A stretch of 44,886 nt of DNA from a virus: IMG/VR virus record IMGVR_UViG_3300044712_000601, positions 1-44,886 of that record; one strand, 5' to 3'. Position numbers and translations under genes: made by a program. The number at the start of each line of letters is the position of its first letter. The stretch's first letter is position 1. Shown here piece after piece: positions 1 to 9,065 of this stretch. Under the pieces are notes generated by a model, which saw only the letters and a program-made list of their open reading frames with translations, did no database searches and was not told the origin of the DNA.

Positions 1-127
1 CAGTTAGTGTTGCACCCTTAGCTCCACCACCGCCAAATAAATATGAACCTGAAGCACCTCCATTTGAACCTGGCTTAGATAGATTTGTAGTACCTAATGC
101 TTCGCCAGCTCCACCTCCACCACCTCC
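1..127. repeat. Terminal direct repeat, left copy (contig closure overlap)
   Basis: Identical base for base to 44760-44886. The repeat lies inside a coding frame that continues correctly through the join. It is therefore best read as an assembly overlap of a circular molecule rather than a biological terminal repeat. The length of 127 equals a common maximum k-mer size. Confidence 0.93.
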
Positions 128-748
128 AAAAATTGAACCAGCTCCTTCAGCAGATGCTGCGGTACCAGTAGTTGTATTATTAGTAGAAAATCCTCCTCCT
201 CCACCGCCGTATTCTGCTACCCCTGTATTCGATGGGGAAGCTGCTCTAACACCTCCACCACCTCCTTGACCACCTATACCATTTGCTCCAGCTACATTAG
301 CAGGTAACCCACCTAAAACTGCCGTAAGAGCCCCGACAGTTCCATTACTACCAGTACCACCACCTGAAGCCCCACCACGACTAAATGCTTCACCTCCACC
401 GCCACCATAAGCCACAAGATAAGTCCCAAAGGATGATTGAGTGCCATTTGTTCCTGGATTACCATTCAATGTTGAACCTGTGCCATTAGTACCAACAGTT
501 ACTGTTACAGTTGTAGATATATCACTAGCTCTAAATGTCGCAACAGCATATGCACCACCTCCCCCGCCAAATCCACTACCTCGTAATTGTGCAGTAGTAC
601 CTACACCTCCTGCACCTCCGCCTCCGCCTCCGCCAATACAAACTACTTTTACCCAATTTATATTATTGGGTTTTGTCCAAGTTCCATTAGCAGAAAATAT
701 CTGTAAATCAGCAGTTTTATTTATTGTATTTTGATTTTTAGTAGCCAT
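1..748 (-). CDS. Glycine-rich tail adhesin, 5' part (continues across the contig join)
   Basis: The ATG is at 748. The frame runs off the left edge and resumes at the right end, stopping with TAG at 44542-44544. On the 44,759-bp circle the gene is 966 nt, or 321 aa. It starts MATKNQNTINK, has a short N-terminal beta-type segment, and is then almost entirely poly-glycine and Gly/Asn/Thr/Ala tracts. It ends with a GYGCGDGGGGG block and EVRVFCW. It is a close paralog of the 316-aa gene directly upstream (750-1700), one base away after that gene's TAA. Glycine-rich proteins of this kind occur as receptor-binding tips of phage fibres; the polyglycine-sandwich gp38 adhesins are an analogy, not a demonstrated homology. 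Expected role: tail tip or host recognition. Confidence 0.8.
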   Translation of the reverse strand, partial: MATKNQNTINKTADLQIFSANGTWTKPNNINWVKVVCIGGGGGGGAGGVGTTAQLRGSGFGGGGGAYAVATFRASDISTTVTVTVGTNGTGSTLNGNPGTNGTQSSFGTYLVAYGGGGGEAFSRGGASGGGTGSNGTVGALTAVLGGLPANVAGANGIGGQGGGGGVRAASPSNTGVAEYGGGGGGFSTNNTTTGTAASAEGAGSIFGGGGGGAGEALGTTNLSKPGSNGGASGSYLFGGGGAKGATLT

Positions 749-749
749 A

Positions 750-1700
750 TTACCAAGAATATACTCTAACTTCAGCTCCACCTCCAGCACCTCCAGCACC
801 GCCAGTTGAAGTTCCACCTCCTCCACCGCCACCACCTCCGCCAGGAGTACCCCCATTGCCACCAGCACCTCCTGTTGTTGTATTACTTCCAGCTCCACCT
901 CCACCACCATCACCACATCCATAACCTATTCTATTCGTTCCATTTGAACCAGCCCCACCAGCAGTACCAGCAGCAGCACCTCCGCCAGCTACATATGAAC
1001 TATATTTTCCCCCAGCATTAGCAGTTCTTTCTAAGTTAGTTGTTCCAAAACTACCACCTCCACCACCACCAGCTCCACCAAATAATGAAGACCCTCCAAC
1101 CGATGCTGATGCTGTCCCAGTAGTTTGGTTGTTACTACAAGCTCCACCTCCTGCACCCCCAAATTCAGCTTGAGCTCCTGGATTTGGTGTAATAGCTTGT
1201 ATAGTTCCACCAGCACCTTGACCAGCAACGCCATTAACACCAGCTGCGGCTGATGGTATTCCACCAGCAACACCAGCCAGAGCTCCAACCAAACCATTTC
1301 CTCCAACACCAGCACCACTACCACCTTGACCAGCAGATCCACTATTTCCACCTCCTCCACCATAAGCAAATAGATATGAACCAAAATTGGCTGATGGACC
1401 GATGCTACCATTTGTTCCACTAGGACCACCAGTTGCACCAGTTGGAGCAGTTACAGCAACAGTAGTTGATATATCACTAGCTCTAAATATAGCAGTAGTA
1501 ATACTACCACCTCCTCCACCGCCGCCACCGCCGCGATTAAAACCAGCGCTACTACCACTTCCTCCACCGCCAGAACCTCCTCCTCCAATACAAACAACCT
1601 CAATAAATTTTATATTATTGGGTTTTGTATACGTTCCATTAGCGTTAAAGATTTGTAAGTTCGCAACTTCATTTATGCCATTTTGATTTTTAGTAGCCAT
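750..1700 (-). CDS. Glycine-rich tail adhesin, tandem paralog
   Basis: 316 aa. It starts MATKNQNGINEVANLQIF and then has a segment shared with its downstream neighbour (TKPNNI...VVCIGGGG). The rest is dominated by poly-Gly blocks separated by Asn/Ser/Thr/Ala. The C-terminus repeats the neighbour's layout: GYGCGDGGGGG, GGTPGGGGG, then EVRVYSW. The two genes look like a tandem duplication that has diverged in the middle while both ends stayed conserved. No membrane segment or enzymatic motif is visible. It sits directly downstream of the collagen-like fibre gene in the leftward late operon, so a virion adhesin or fibre-tip role is likely. The high-frame glycine codons create long spurious frames on the other strand, which I did not annotate. 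Confidence 0.8.
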   Translation of the reverse strand: MATKNQNGINEVANLQIFNANGTYTKPNNIKFIEVVCIGGGGSGGGGSGSSAGFNRGGGGGGGGGSITTAIFRASDISTTVAVTAPTGATGGPSGTNGSIGPSANFGSYLFAYGGGGGNSGSAGQGGSGAGVGGNGLVGALAGVAGGIPSAAAGVNGVAGQGAGGTIQAITPNPGAQAEFGGAGGGACSNNQTTGTASASVGGSSLFGGAGGGGGGSFGTTNLERTANAGGKYSSYVAGGGAAAGTAGGAGSNGTNRIGYGCGDGGGGGAGSNTTTGGAGGNGGTPGGGGGGGGGGTSTGGAGGAGGGAEVRVYSW

Positions 1701-1704
1701 AATT

Positions 1705-3381
<1,677 letters not shown>

Positions 3382-3385
3382 TTAG

Positions 3386-4285
3386 TTACTCATTTGTTTC
3401 TTCTGGTAATCGTTTGTCGACCAAACGTTCAGGACGAACTCGTTTTAATGAAACCGGACGTTGTAATTCAAAAATCCATCGAGGAAGTTTCTCTAAGATT
3501 ACATTTGCCCCATCTGCACTTTCTTTTCCCTTCTCCATTACCTCTGTAAGTTTAGTTCCTATTTCTGAAAACATTCCATGAAGTTCAGCAATATTTTTAT
3601 CACTAACTTCTTTTACATTTCCTACGATACCCTCCATCTCATGTACATTAGAAAATACCTTATCGTAAATCTGAGTCAATGTATCAATTGCCTCGAGTAA
3701 AGTTTGTTTTTTAGAATTCAAAGATTCTAGGACAACTTGTTCCCGTGAAACTTCGACTTCCAATTTAGATTTTTGTGATAGTAAATCAGAAACTTCAATA
3801 CCTACAACTTCTTTGTAGGCTTCTTCTGATTTATCCATCTCTTCCATCCGACCTTGAGCTTTGCTAATACGCGATTCAATATCTGAATTAGATTCAGATA
3901 GTTCTCTATTTTTCTTTTCGAGTGATTCTATTTCAGTTTTTAAATCTGCAATAGATTTTAGAAGTTGATCTCTTTGTGCAACCCAAGATTGTAAACCTAT
4001 ACTTTCTTCAGCTTTCAATATAGATTCTCTTAGAAGTTTTTCTTGTGTCGAAAGATTTACAATATTTTTTTGAATTTGAACTACATCACCAAGTAATTTC
4101 TTTCTTTCATCAATCCTACGGATAAGTTCATTTTCATCTTGTCGTAAATTAGGAATATTTTTCTCAAGTCGATTATTTTCTTCGACAAGATCTTTATTCT
4201 TTCTTTCGTTGATAAGAAGTTCCGCCAGCACAGAGTCTCGCTCAGCTTTCTCGGCTTTGAGTTGTTCTGGTGTTGGATATTCCAT
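3386..4285 (-). CDS. Coiled-coil structural protein
   Basis: 299 aa from the ATG at 4285 (MEYPTPEQLKAEK). An upstream in-frame TTG exists but overlaps the previous gene, and the ATG lies 5 nt after that gene's TAA. Residues about 8-190 are almost continuous heptad-like sequence rich in E, K, L, I and R, predicting a long coiled coil. A second helical stretch runs to about 280, followed by a basic tail (RPVSLKRVRPERLVDKR). No enzymatic motif is visible. It lies between the small beta-sandwich protein and the collagen-like fibre, so it could be a fibre-attachment, tail-needle or neck component. Function is not assigned. Confidence 0.7.
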   Translation of the reverse strand: MEYPTPEQLKAEKAERDSVLAELLINERKNKDLVEENNRLEKNIPNLRQDENELIRRIDERKKLLGDVVQIQKNIVNLSTQEKLLRESILKAEESIGLQSWVAQRDQLLKSIADLKTEIESLEKKNRELSESNSDIESRISKAQGRMEEMDKSEEAYKEVVGIEVSDLLSQKSKLEVEVSREQVVLESLNSKKQTLLEAIDTLTQIYDKVFSNVHEMEGIVGNVKEVSDKNIAELHGMFSEIGTKLTEVMEKGKESADGANVILEKLPRWIFELQRPVSLKRVRPERLVDKRLPEETNE

Positions 4286-4290
4286 AATTT

Positions 4291-4617
4291 TTAATATCTT
4301 AAAGAATAATGACAACTTCCATTGAATGTTCCACCAGTGACAACTAGAACAAAAGCTTCACCTGGTTTACATTCAAATCTAGGTCGGTTATCTTCACCCG
4401 GCTCATCTTGCAAGGTTAAACCTTGTCCATCCCCAAGTTCAAAGTAACCCAATTCGCGACTACCAGCTTTGACTGTAACAGTTCCAGAAGCTGAAAGGTC
4501 TCCTATAAGTTCATGGATATAAATCCATGCGTTTGATTCAGCGGCAATAATAGTATCAGTTCCAGCAGCTGCTGTAACTTTTATAGATATTTTGCGGCTA
4601 TGTGCATCTTGTAACAT
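4291..4617 (-). CDS. Small beta-rich virion protein
   Basis: 108 aa. The sequence alternates short beta-strand patterns: KISIKVTAAAGTDTIIAAESNAWIYIHELIGDLSASG followed by VTVKAGSR and AFVLVVTGGTFNGSCHYSLRY. This resembles the small beta-sandwich proteins often encoded beside phage capsid genes (ASGTVTVTFKSG-like core, then GEAF.L...G...VSG..TY). It follows the major capsid gene after a strong hairpin and has no Shine-Dalgarno sequence. Likely a head decoration or fibre-base protein; the exact role is unknown. Confidence 0.65.
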   Translation of the reverse strand: MLQDAHSRKISIKVTAAAGTDTIIAAESNAWIYIHELIGDLSASGTVTVKAGSRELGYFELGDGQGLTLQDEPGEDNRPRFECKPGEAFVLVVTGGTFNGSCHYSLRY

Positions 4618-4652
4618 TTTTTTTAATAATTAAATTAATAATAGAACAACTT

Positions 4653-4704
4653 CTACCTAATGAGGATCTCATCTTGTCGAATAAGATGAGATCCTGATAG
4701 GTAG
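4653..4704 (-). terminator. Strong hairpin after the capsid gene (terminator or processing site)
   Basis: A perfect 13-bp stem (4663-4675 with 4683-4695) with a 7-nt loop is extended by a 7-bp outer stem, CTACCTA (4653-4659) with TAGGTAG (4698-4704). It begins 8 nt after the capsid stop codon. No clear U-run follows on the minus strand. It may therefore be a partial terminator or an mRNA-stabilising element that raises capsid expression. A hairpin with the same flanks lies at 40336-40359. Confidence 0.6.
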
Positions 4705-4711
4705 ATTACTA

Positions 4712-5746
4712 TTAAGTAGTAGTACCATCTCCAGCTGACCACATCCAACCACGAAGGTCAGAAGCACCCAAAACTGCGAGTGAGTTGAAGTTTAGAACTA
4801 GATCTTGGTTACCCAATAGATCGATAACTGCTGGCTCTGCACGAGTAGCAAGTGCTTCGATGTATAGGAATCCATAATCTTGATTCATCATCTTCGAATC
4901 AAACATACCCCACATTAGACCATCAAGACCTAGATTTTGGTATGCACCAAGTTCAACGATCTTAAATGTATCTGTAGCAGGAGCGTTATTGAATAGGTTT
5001 GTCTGTTGAGGAGCAAGACCTTTATCAATAGTACCCTTAATAGTCTTAGCATATTGAGCGGTTGTAGAACCAGATCGACATACCAAAGTATCAAGTGTTG
5101 ACATCAAAGGAAGACTTCGTCCATCCTTCTTCAAACTCTGTTGTCTGCGAGCAGCCAAAAGAGAAGAATAAGTGAATTGTGGAGAAGGAACAACGTCCAC
5201 AATAACGTTTGACCAAGCTGTACCACCATCTTCTTGAGGGTGAGTAGTTGACCAGTAAGCAACCGCATCCGCACCCAAAGTTGAGATAGGAGTTGGAGTA
5301 CCTACGTTATTAATAGGATACCAAGTAAAAGAAGTACCGAAACCTTGAGCTAGAAGAGATTGCGCTAGGTAATTCTTCGCGTGCTCAATAGCGTTCTTTC
5401 CATCCAAAACTTTGGATTTAACTGCACTCTTGATCTTAGCTGCTGGGCTTTCGAACAAGAAGAAGTTAGATTGGAAAGTCAAACGAACTTTTTTAGTAAA
5501 GTGCATTTGTGTATAATTCTTAGAATATCCTTGAATAGGAGCATCAGATGCGCCTACAGAGCCGTCAGGAATGATTTCAGCCATGCCTAGACCAGTGACT
5601 CCGGTATCAGAATAGATTCTTTGATTATCTTCGACTTTATACATGAAGTCGAGATACTCCGATCGAACAGTTGGAGCTACTTTTGGAGCGATGTGCTTTA
5701 ACACATTGTTAACGATCACCGCATAATCTTGTATAGTACCTGTCAT
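4712..5746 (-). CDS. Major capsid protein
   Basis: 344 aa. The position after the scaffold-like and decoration genes, the size, and the sequence style (long N-terminal helix, SEYLDFMYKVEDNQRIYSDTGVTG, then QMHFTKKVRLTFQSNFFLFES, then LPLMSTLDTLVCRSGSTTAQYAKTI) fit an HK97-fold coat protein. The helix DGKNAIEHAKNYLAQSLLAQGF would be the spine helix. The C-terminus is Thr-rich. It has an A-rich leader with no Shine-Dalgarno sequence. A strong hairpin follows it. Confidence is high from synteny and moderate from motifs, because HK97 folds have no invariant residues. Confidence 0.85.
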   Translation of the reverse strand: MTGTIQDYAVIVNNVLKHIAPKVAPTVRSEYLDFMYKVEDNQRIYSDTGVTGLGMAEIIPDGSVGASDAPIQGYSKNYTQMHFTKKVRLTFQSNFFLFESPAAKIKSAVKSKVLDGKNAIEHAKNYLAQSLLAQGFGTSFTWYPINNVGTPTPISTLGADAVAYWSTTHPQEDGGTAWSNVIVDVVPSPQFTYSSLLAARRQQSLKKDGRSLPLMSTLDTLVCRSGSTTAQYAKTIKGTIDKGLAPQQTNLFNNAPATDTFKIVELGAYQNLGLDGLMWGMFDSKMMNQDYGFLYIEALATRAEPAVIDLLGNQDLVLNFNSLAVLGASDLRGWMWSAGDGTTT

Positions 5747-5776
5747 AATTTTGATTTAAAGTTACTAATAATAATA

Positions 5777-6196
5777 CTAAGCGGTGTTCAAGAATCGAAC
5801 AAGAATTTTCTTGTCTGAAGCTGTACCAAATGTACCGACCTGTTGAACAATACCAGTAGCACTTGTAGTACCAGTGTTGTTAACTATTCCACCGTTTGCA
5901 CCAAGGATCATTTTTTGACCATTATGTGCTTCGTTCGAATTATTTGTCGAATCCACAAGCCAAACATCGTTTTGGAAGACTTCAATTACAGGGACTTGAG
6001 TGAGTGCTTCTCCAGCAGTTATGCTTTGATTGCAAACACCGATAACATCAGCCACAACAGTTGAGTTAGTACCTAGAATTGCAAGGCCTGATGACCAAGC
6101 TAGAACATATCCAGCTGTCATAACAGTACTTGATCCCTTAGGAACATTCTTCAAAGAACGAGTTGGGTTTTTGATTATTGATTGTACAAAACTCAT
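5777..6196 (-). CDS. Capsid decoration (head-stabilising) protein
   Basis: 139 aa. Beta-rich with the pattern SSTVMTAGYVLAWSSGLAILG...VADVIGVCNQSITAGEALTQVPVIEV and a C-terminus KKILVRFLNTA. This layout (an initial loading region, then a compact beta domain with a GIVQQVGTFG segment) matches small head-decoration proteins such as the gpD/SHP class. It lies immediately upstream of the coat gene in the order scaffold, decoration, coat. No Shine-Dalgarno sequence. Could alternatively be a minor head protein. Confidence 0.65.
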   Translation of the reverse strand: MSFVQSIIKNPTRSLKNVPKGSSTVMTAGYVLAWSSGLAILGTNSTVVADVIGVCNQSITAGEALTQVPVIEVFQNDVWLVDSTNNSNEAHNGQKMILGANGGIVNNTGTTSATGIVQQVGTFGTASDKKILVRFLNTA

Positions 6197-6219
6197 ATCT
6201 TTATTTATTTATAGAGATA

Positions 6220-7134
6220 TTATTCCGAAAGTAGTTCAATCGCTTTTTCTTCAGACATTCCCGTTGCTTTCAGTTCATCTACTGACCTGCGCAACTCTGG
6301 AGACAATCCTTGACCAACACCACTGTTTCCTCCAGGGAAACTCATAGCATTGATTTTTTCTTGAACATTTGCACCTTTGATAACTCTTTCCTGAATAGAC
6401 TCAGATGGCCTAAACATATTCTCTCTTGCTAGTTCCAGAACTGTAATAAGTTCCTTCCCAGTTTTGCCTTGCCAATTATAGTTAGCATCAACAAAATCAA
6501 AGAATACATCGCGCATATCTTCGTCCTTAAATTCCGCATAACGATTCACGAAATTTGTCAGAGCATTTTGAGTTTCTTGGGCCAAACGTTCTTGTCGGAC
6601 CATTTCCTGAACATCCTCTCGAGTAGTCCCCCCGAGCTGTTTTAATCGCTCGCGGTCTGCTTTAATAGCAGGATCTTCATCTACAACCGGCTTAGTATCA
6701 TCTACTTTATTAAGCGGGTTAATAATTTTATCTGATCCATTCAAATTCTTCAGGTGACCCTTAGTTTTTGAAATTTCATCAGATAACGCTGCTTTAGCTT
6801 CTGGAGTAGTAGCTGCTTTTCGTCTTTTAACCAAATCCATTAAGCTTATACGAAGTTCGTATGACTCATCAGATTCAAATTTACCTTTATTAGGGATACG
6901 AAACTCAGATTTATCCGTATCTTCAGCAACTTGAGGATTGCTGGGATCCTCCACCTTAGTATCTGGTTGTTGGTCTGCTGGCTTCTCAGCTGGCTTCTCT
7001 TCAACTTTTGTTTCCGGGGTAGTTGGAGTTTCCTCCAACTTATTTCCAGCTTTTACTGCATTGATAGATTCCGCTAACTCTTTGTCAAGTTCTGCTTCAT
7101 CATCAATTGGTACTTCTTTTTTATCTTGGTCCAT
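6220..7134 (-). CDS. Capsid scaffolding protein
   Basis: 304 aa. Highly charged and acidic at the N-terminus, with low-complexity segments (EETPTTPETKVEEKPAEKP). A helical, coiled-coil-prone middle (residues about 105-200) follows, and the C-terminus is helical and mixed-charge (RRSVDELKATGMSEEKAIELLSE). It lies two genes before the coat gene, with the same composition and place as podovirus and siphovirus scaffolds. No protease motif was seen, so assembly may be protease-independent or use a host or unrecognised protease. A promoter-like element (7179-7207) lies upstream and the 5' leader can form a weak CCGG-based hairpin. Confidence 0.7.
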   Translation of the reverse strand: MDQDKKEVPIDDEAELDKELAESINAVKAGNKLEETPTTPETKVEEKPAEKPADQQPDTKVEDPSNPQVAEDTDKSEFRIPNKGKFESDESYELRISLMDLVKRRKAATTPEAKAALSDEISKTKGHLKNLNGSDKIINPLNKVDDTKPVVDEDPAIKADRERLKQLGGTTREDVQEMVRQERLAQETQNALTNFVNRYAEFKDEDMRDVFFDFVDANYNWQGKTGKELITVLELARENMFRPSESIQERVIKGANVQEKINAMSFPGGNSGVGQGLSPELRRSVDELKATGMSEEKAIELLSE

Positions 7135-7178
7135 ATAGTATCCGGTAATTTCGCTTCCGGGGGCGATGGTTACTTATA

Positions 7179-7207
7179 ATTATATAATGAGAAAATTTGT
7201 AATGCAA
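7179..7207 (-). promoter_or_regulatory. Putative promoter before the scaffold/coat genes
   Basis: On the minus strand TTGCAT (7207-7202) and TATAAT (7184-7179) are separated by 17 bp. The -10 is perfect and the -35 is weak. The element starts right after the stop of the 195-aa gene and lies 45 nt before the scaffold ATG. Confidence 0.45.
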
Positions 7208-7795
7208 CTAATTCTCTTCAAACTTTATCGTTGCAGCTACTCTTTTTAATCTCATTCTCAATGTGTCTAGGTTGACTGAACCTTCTCCTATGAAAGAGAT
7301 AGCGTGTTTATGGAAATCTCCAGGCATAGAATCATTTTGTACACCAATTTCTTGAGAATACTTCAATGGGACAATAACTATATACAATTCGCGGTCTCGC
7401 AATTTATAGAATAGGATTTTCTTTTTTGGATCAAAAGTCTTATTAAAGACTTCGAGTAAATCTTCACGATCCACAGGATATCCACAGGCTCTATTAAAAT
7501 ATGATGGAGCGTAAGTTACTTTACCATCTGTAGTTTTACCTGGCATGAAGTAATCTTTTTCATCTACATCATTACCAAAAACATCTTTTAAAACTAATGA
7601 GGATTTTACTAGATTCTTTTGTGCTTGTTCTTCAAGTTCTTCTTTTTTAGTAGATTCTTCTTTTAAAAAACTCTTCTTATCTTCGATCAAAGTAGCTATT
7701 GTATCAGCTGAATCATCTTCCTTAAATGGAACACCTAACTTAGTAGCTTCTTTTCGAACTTTATCTAAATTCTTCTCCTCTTCTGTCTTCGCCAT
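7208..7795 (-). CDS. Uncharacterised late protein, 195 aa
   Basis: Not recognised. The N-terminal third is charged and helical (EEEKNLDKVRKEATKLGVPFKEDD, then ATLIEDKKSF). The second half looks globular with mixed alpha/beta character, including YAPSYFNRACGYPVDREDL, KKILFYKLRDRELYIVIVPLKYS and a C-terminal VNLDTLRMRLKRVAATIKF. It is a minus-strand gene between the 157-aa protein and the scaffold. The position suggests a minor head-assembly or virion role, but nothing in the sequence proves it. A short hairpin (ATCCC/GGGAT) lies in its leader. Confidence 0.6.
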   Translation of the reverse strand: MAKTEEEKNLDKVRKEATKLGVPFKEDDSADTIATLIEDKKSFLKEESTKKEELEEQAQKNLVKSSLVLKDVFGNDVDEKDYFMPGKTTDGKVTYAPSYFNRACGYPVDREDLLEVFNKTFDPKKKILFYKLRDRELYIVIVPLKYSQEIGVQNDSMPGDFHKHAISFIGEGSVNLDTLRMRLKRVAATIKFEEN

Positions 7796-7828
7796 ACTTT
7801 TTAGTGACTATCCCGTCACCAGGGGATC

Positions 7829-8302
7829 TTATTTTTTTAATAAACCTTTGAAAAATTCATAAAACCTTCGAACAAATTTCTTTTGTTCTGGGGTTACTTT
7901 TTTCATTACTTCATCTAAGTACTCTTTTGTTAAAGTAAATACAGGAACGTCCATATTAATTCTTGCAATACCCATTCCTTGCTCAATTAATGCAAACTCC
8001 ACAGGATATGGATGTCTGTATTCAACTCTTATCTCATCTCCAACTTTCAAGTCTTTTGTTACCTTCAAAGCAATCTGACGTGTTACTTCAACTACATTTA
8101 CTCGATCTGTTTCGACAAATGATGCTGACAACAATTCAGAATTTACTTGACCTACCAGCATAGTCATTATTTCATCAGCGCTAATTTCAAATTCATCTCC
8201 GGATGGAGTTATGAATTTCATCAATTTTTTATCTATAGCTTCTTTTGAATAATTAGCTCGTACTGTGTACTTATCCTTCTTCAATTCTACTGATTTTTTC
8301 AT
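7829..8302 (-). CDS. Uncharacterised late protein, 157 aa
   Basis: Not recognised. The N-terminus is basic and beta-like (KKSVELKKDKYTVRANYSKEAIDKKLMKFITPSGDEFEISADEIMTML). The middle (ALKVTKDLKVGDEIRVEYRHPYP) looks like a small beta-barrel or SH3-like strand series. The C-terminus is a basic helix (KFVRRFYEFFKGLLKK). Its ATG overlaps the TGA of the preceding gene (ATGA), so the two are translationally coupled. A virion or assembly role is inferred only from position. Confidence 0.6.
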   Translation of the reverse strand: MKKSVELKKDKYTVRANYSKEAIDKKLMKFITPSGDEFEISADEIMTMLVGQVNSELLSASFVETDRVNVVEVTRQIALKVTKDLKVGDEIRVEYRHPYPVEFALIEQGMGIARINMDVPVFTLTKEYLDEVMKKVTPEQKKFVRRFYEFFKGLLKK

Positions 8303-8544
8303 TTTACATTATGCAATTTACCATTTCTAATATCATCCAAGTAACCGACCACATCTCGCATGAGAGTACTTGTAGTTTCCATAGTAATCGCATTCACTAA
8401 AGTTTCGAATTCTGTCTTTCCGAGTAGTGGTACTTTCTGAGCACAGTCACGAATAATTTCAATAACTACAGGAGCAAACTCACTCTGTGCTAGAGCAATC
8501 TTCTTCTGTTTCATCGTTTGATTTTCTAATATTTCTTCAGTCAT
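8299..8544 (-). CDS. Small helical late protein, 81 aa
   Basis: Mostly helical, with no cysteines grouped for metal binding and no membrane segment. It overlaps the next gene by 4 nt (ATGA) and follows the SleB-like hydrolase gene, so it belongs to the same late operon. Function unknown. The size and location are compatible with a minor head or assembly factor. Confidence 0.55.
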   Translation of the reverse strand: MTEEILENQTMKQKKIALAQSEFAPVVIEIIRDCAQKVPLLGKTEFETLVNAITMETTSTLMRDVVGYLDDIRNGKLHNVK

Positions 8545-8548
8545 ATGT

Positions 8549-9064
8549 TTATGATGCGAATAATTTTCTCAAATTATCGTACTTTATTTTACCATCTTTT
8601 TCATGGATATAATAATAGGCTCCTTCAGTATTATCTACAAATTCACCATTTTTAATACGTTCTCTAATATCATCGACCATTTTATCAATCTGCTCTTTTT
8701 TCTTTTTAGATGGAGCATCCATTGGATTATAGTACTGTTGATATTGTGGACTATTATAAGCTTGATATTGATTAGGCATTGAAAATACTTCAGCTAGTGT
8801 TTTAGGTTTTCCGTGTGCGCCATAACCTTGCATTCTATTTAAACCAGTATTCATTATCACATTTGCCTCAAGCATTTGTTTATCAGCTGGTCGGTTACTT
8901 ATTTCACCATATAAAATTGGTTTAGCAGCCTCAAAATCTGCATCAGTTAATTTTACACCACGATCTTTTAAATAATACTCAGAGATTGGTTTAGGTGCAG
9001 GAGCAGTATACTCTACGGGAGAGAGTGCATTTTTTACTGATTTGTAAAGATTTCCAAGTCCCAT
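8549..9064 (-). CDS. Virion-associated cell-wall hydrolase, SleB-like
   Basis: 171 aa. The core from residue about 38 reads DADFEAAKPILYGEISNRP...EANVIMNTGLNRMQGYG...PKTLAEVFSMPNQYQAYN. This matches the SleB/Hydrolase_2 pattern: a catalytic Glu in the first helix, a V-x-x-V-I-x-N-R-like helix, then the loop before the residues equivalent to Q-F. The C-terminal TEGAYYYIHEKDGKI segment follows a lysine-rich linker. SleB-like enzymes cleave the glycan strand of peptidoglycan. Placed right after the portal gene, it is likely a virion-borne enzyme for DNA entry rather than the lysis enzyme, which is encoded elsewhere. It could be an inactive structural relative, because the Glu assignment is by eye. 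Confidence 0.55.
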   Translation of the reverse strand: MGLGNLYKSVKNALSPVEYTAPAPKPISEYYLKDRGVKLTDADFEAAKPILYGEISNRPADKQMLEANVIMNTGLNRMQGYGAHGKPKTLAEVFSMPNQYQAYNSPQYQQYYNPMDAPSKKKKEQIDKMVDDIRERIKNGEFVDNTEGAYYYIHEKDGKIKYDNLRKLFAS

Positions 9065-9065
9065 A

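Noticed and set aside
1-1700. Long plus-strand and alternate minus frames across the glycine-rich genes
   Set aside because: They are by-products of glycine/proline codon bias (GGN read backwards gives NCC proline frames). They have no start signal and overlap well-supported adhesin genes.
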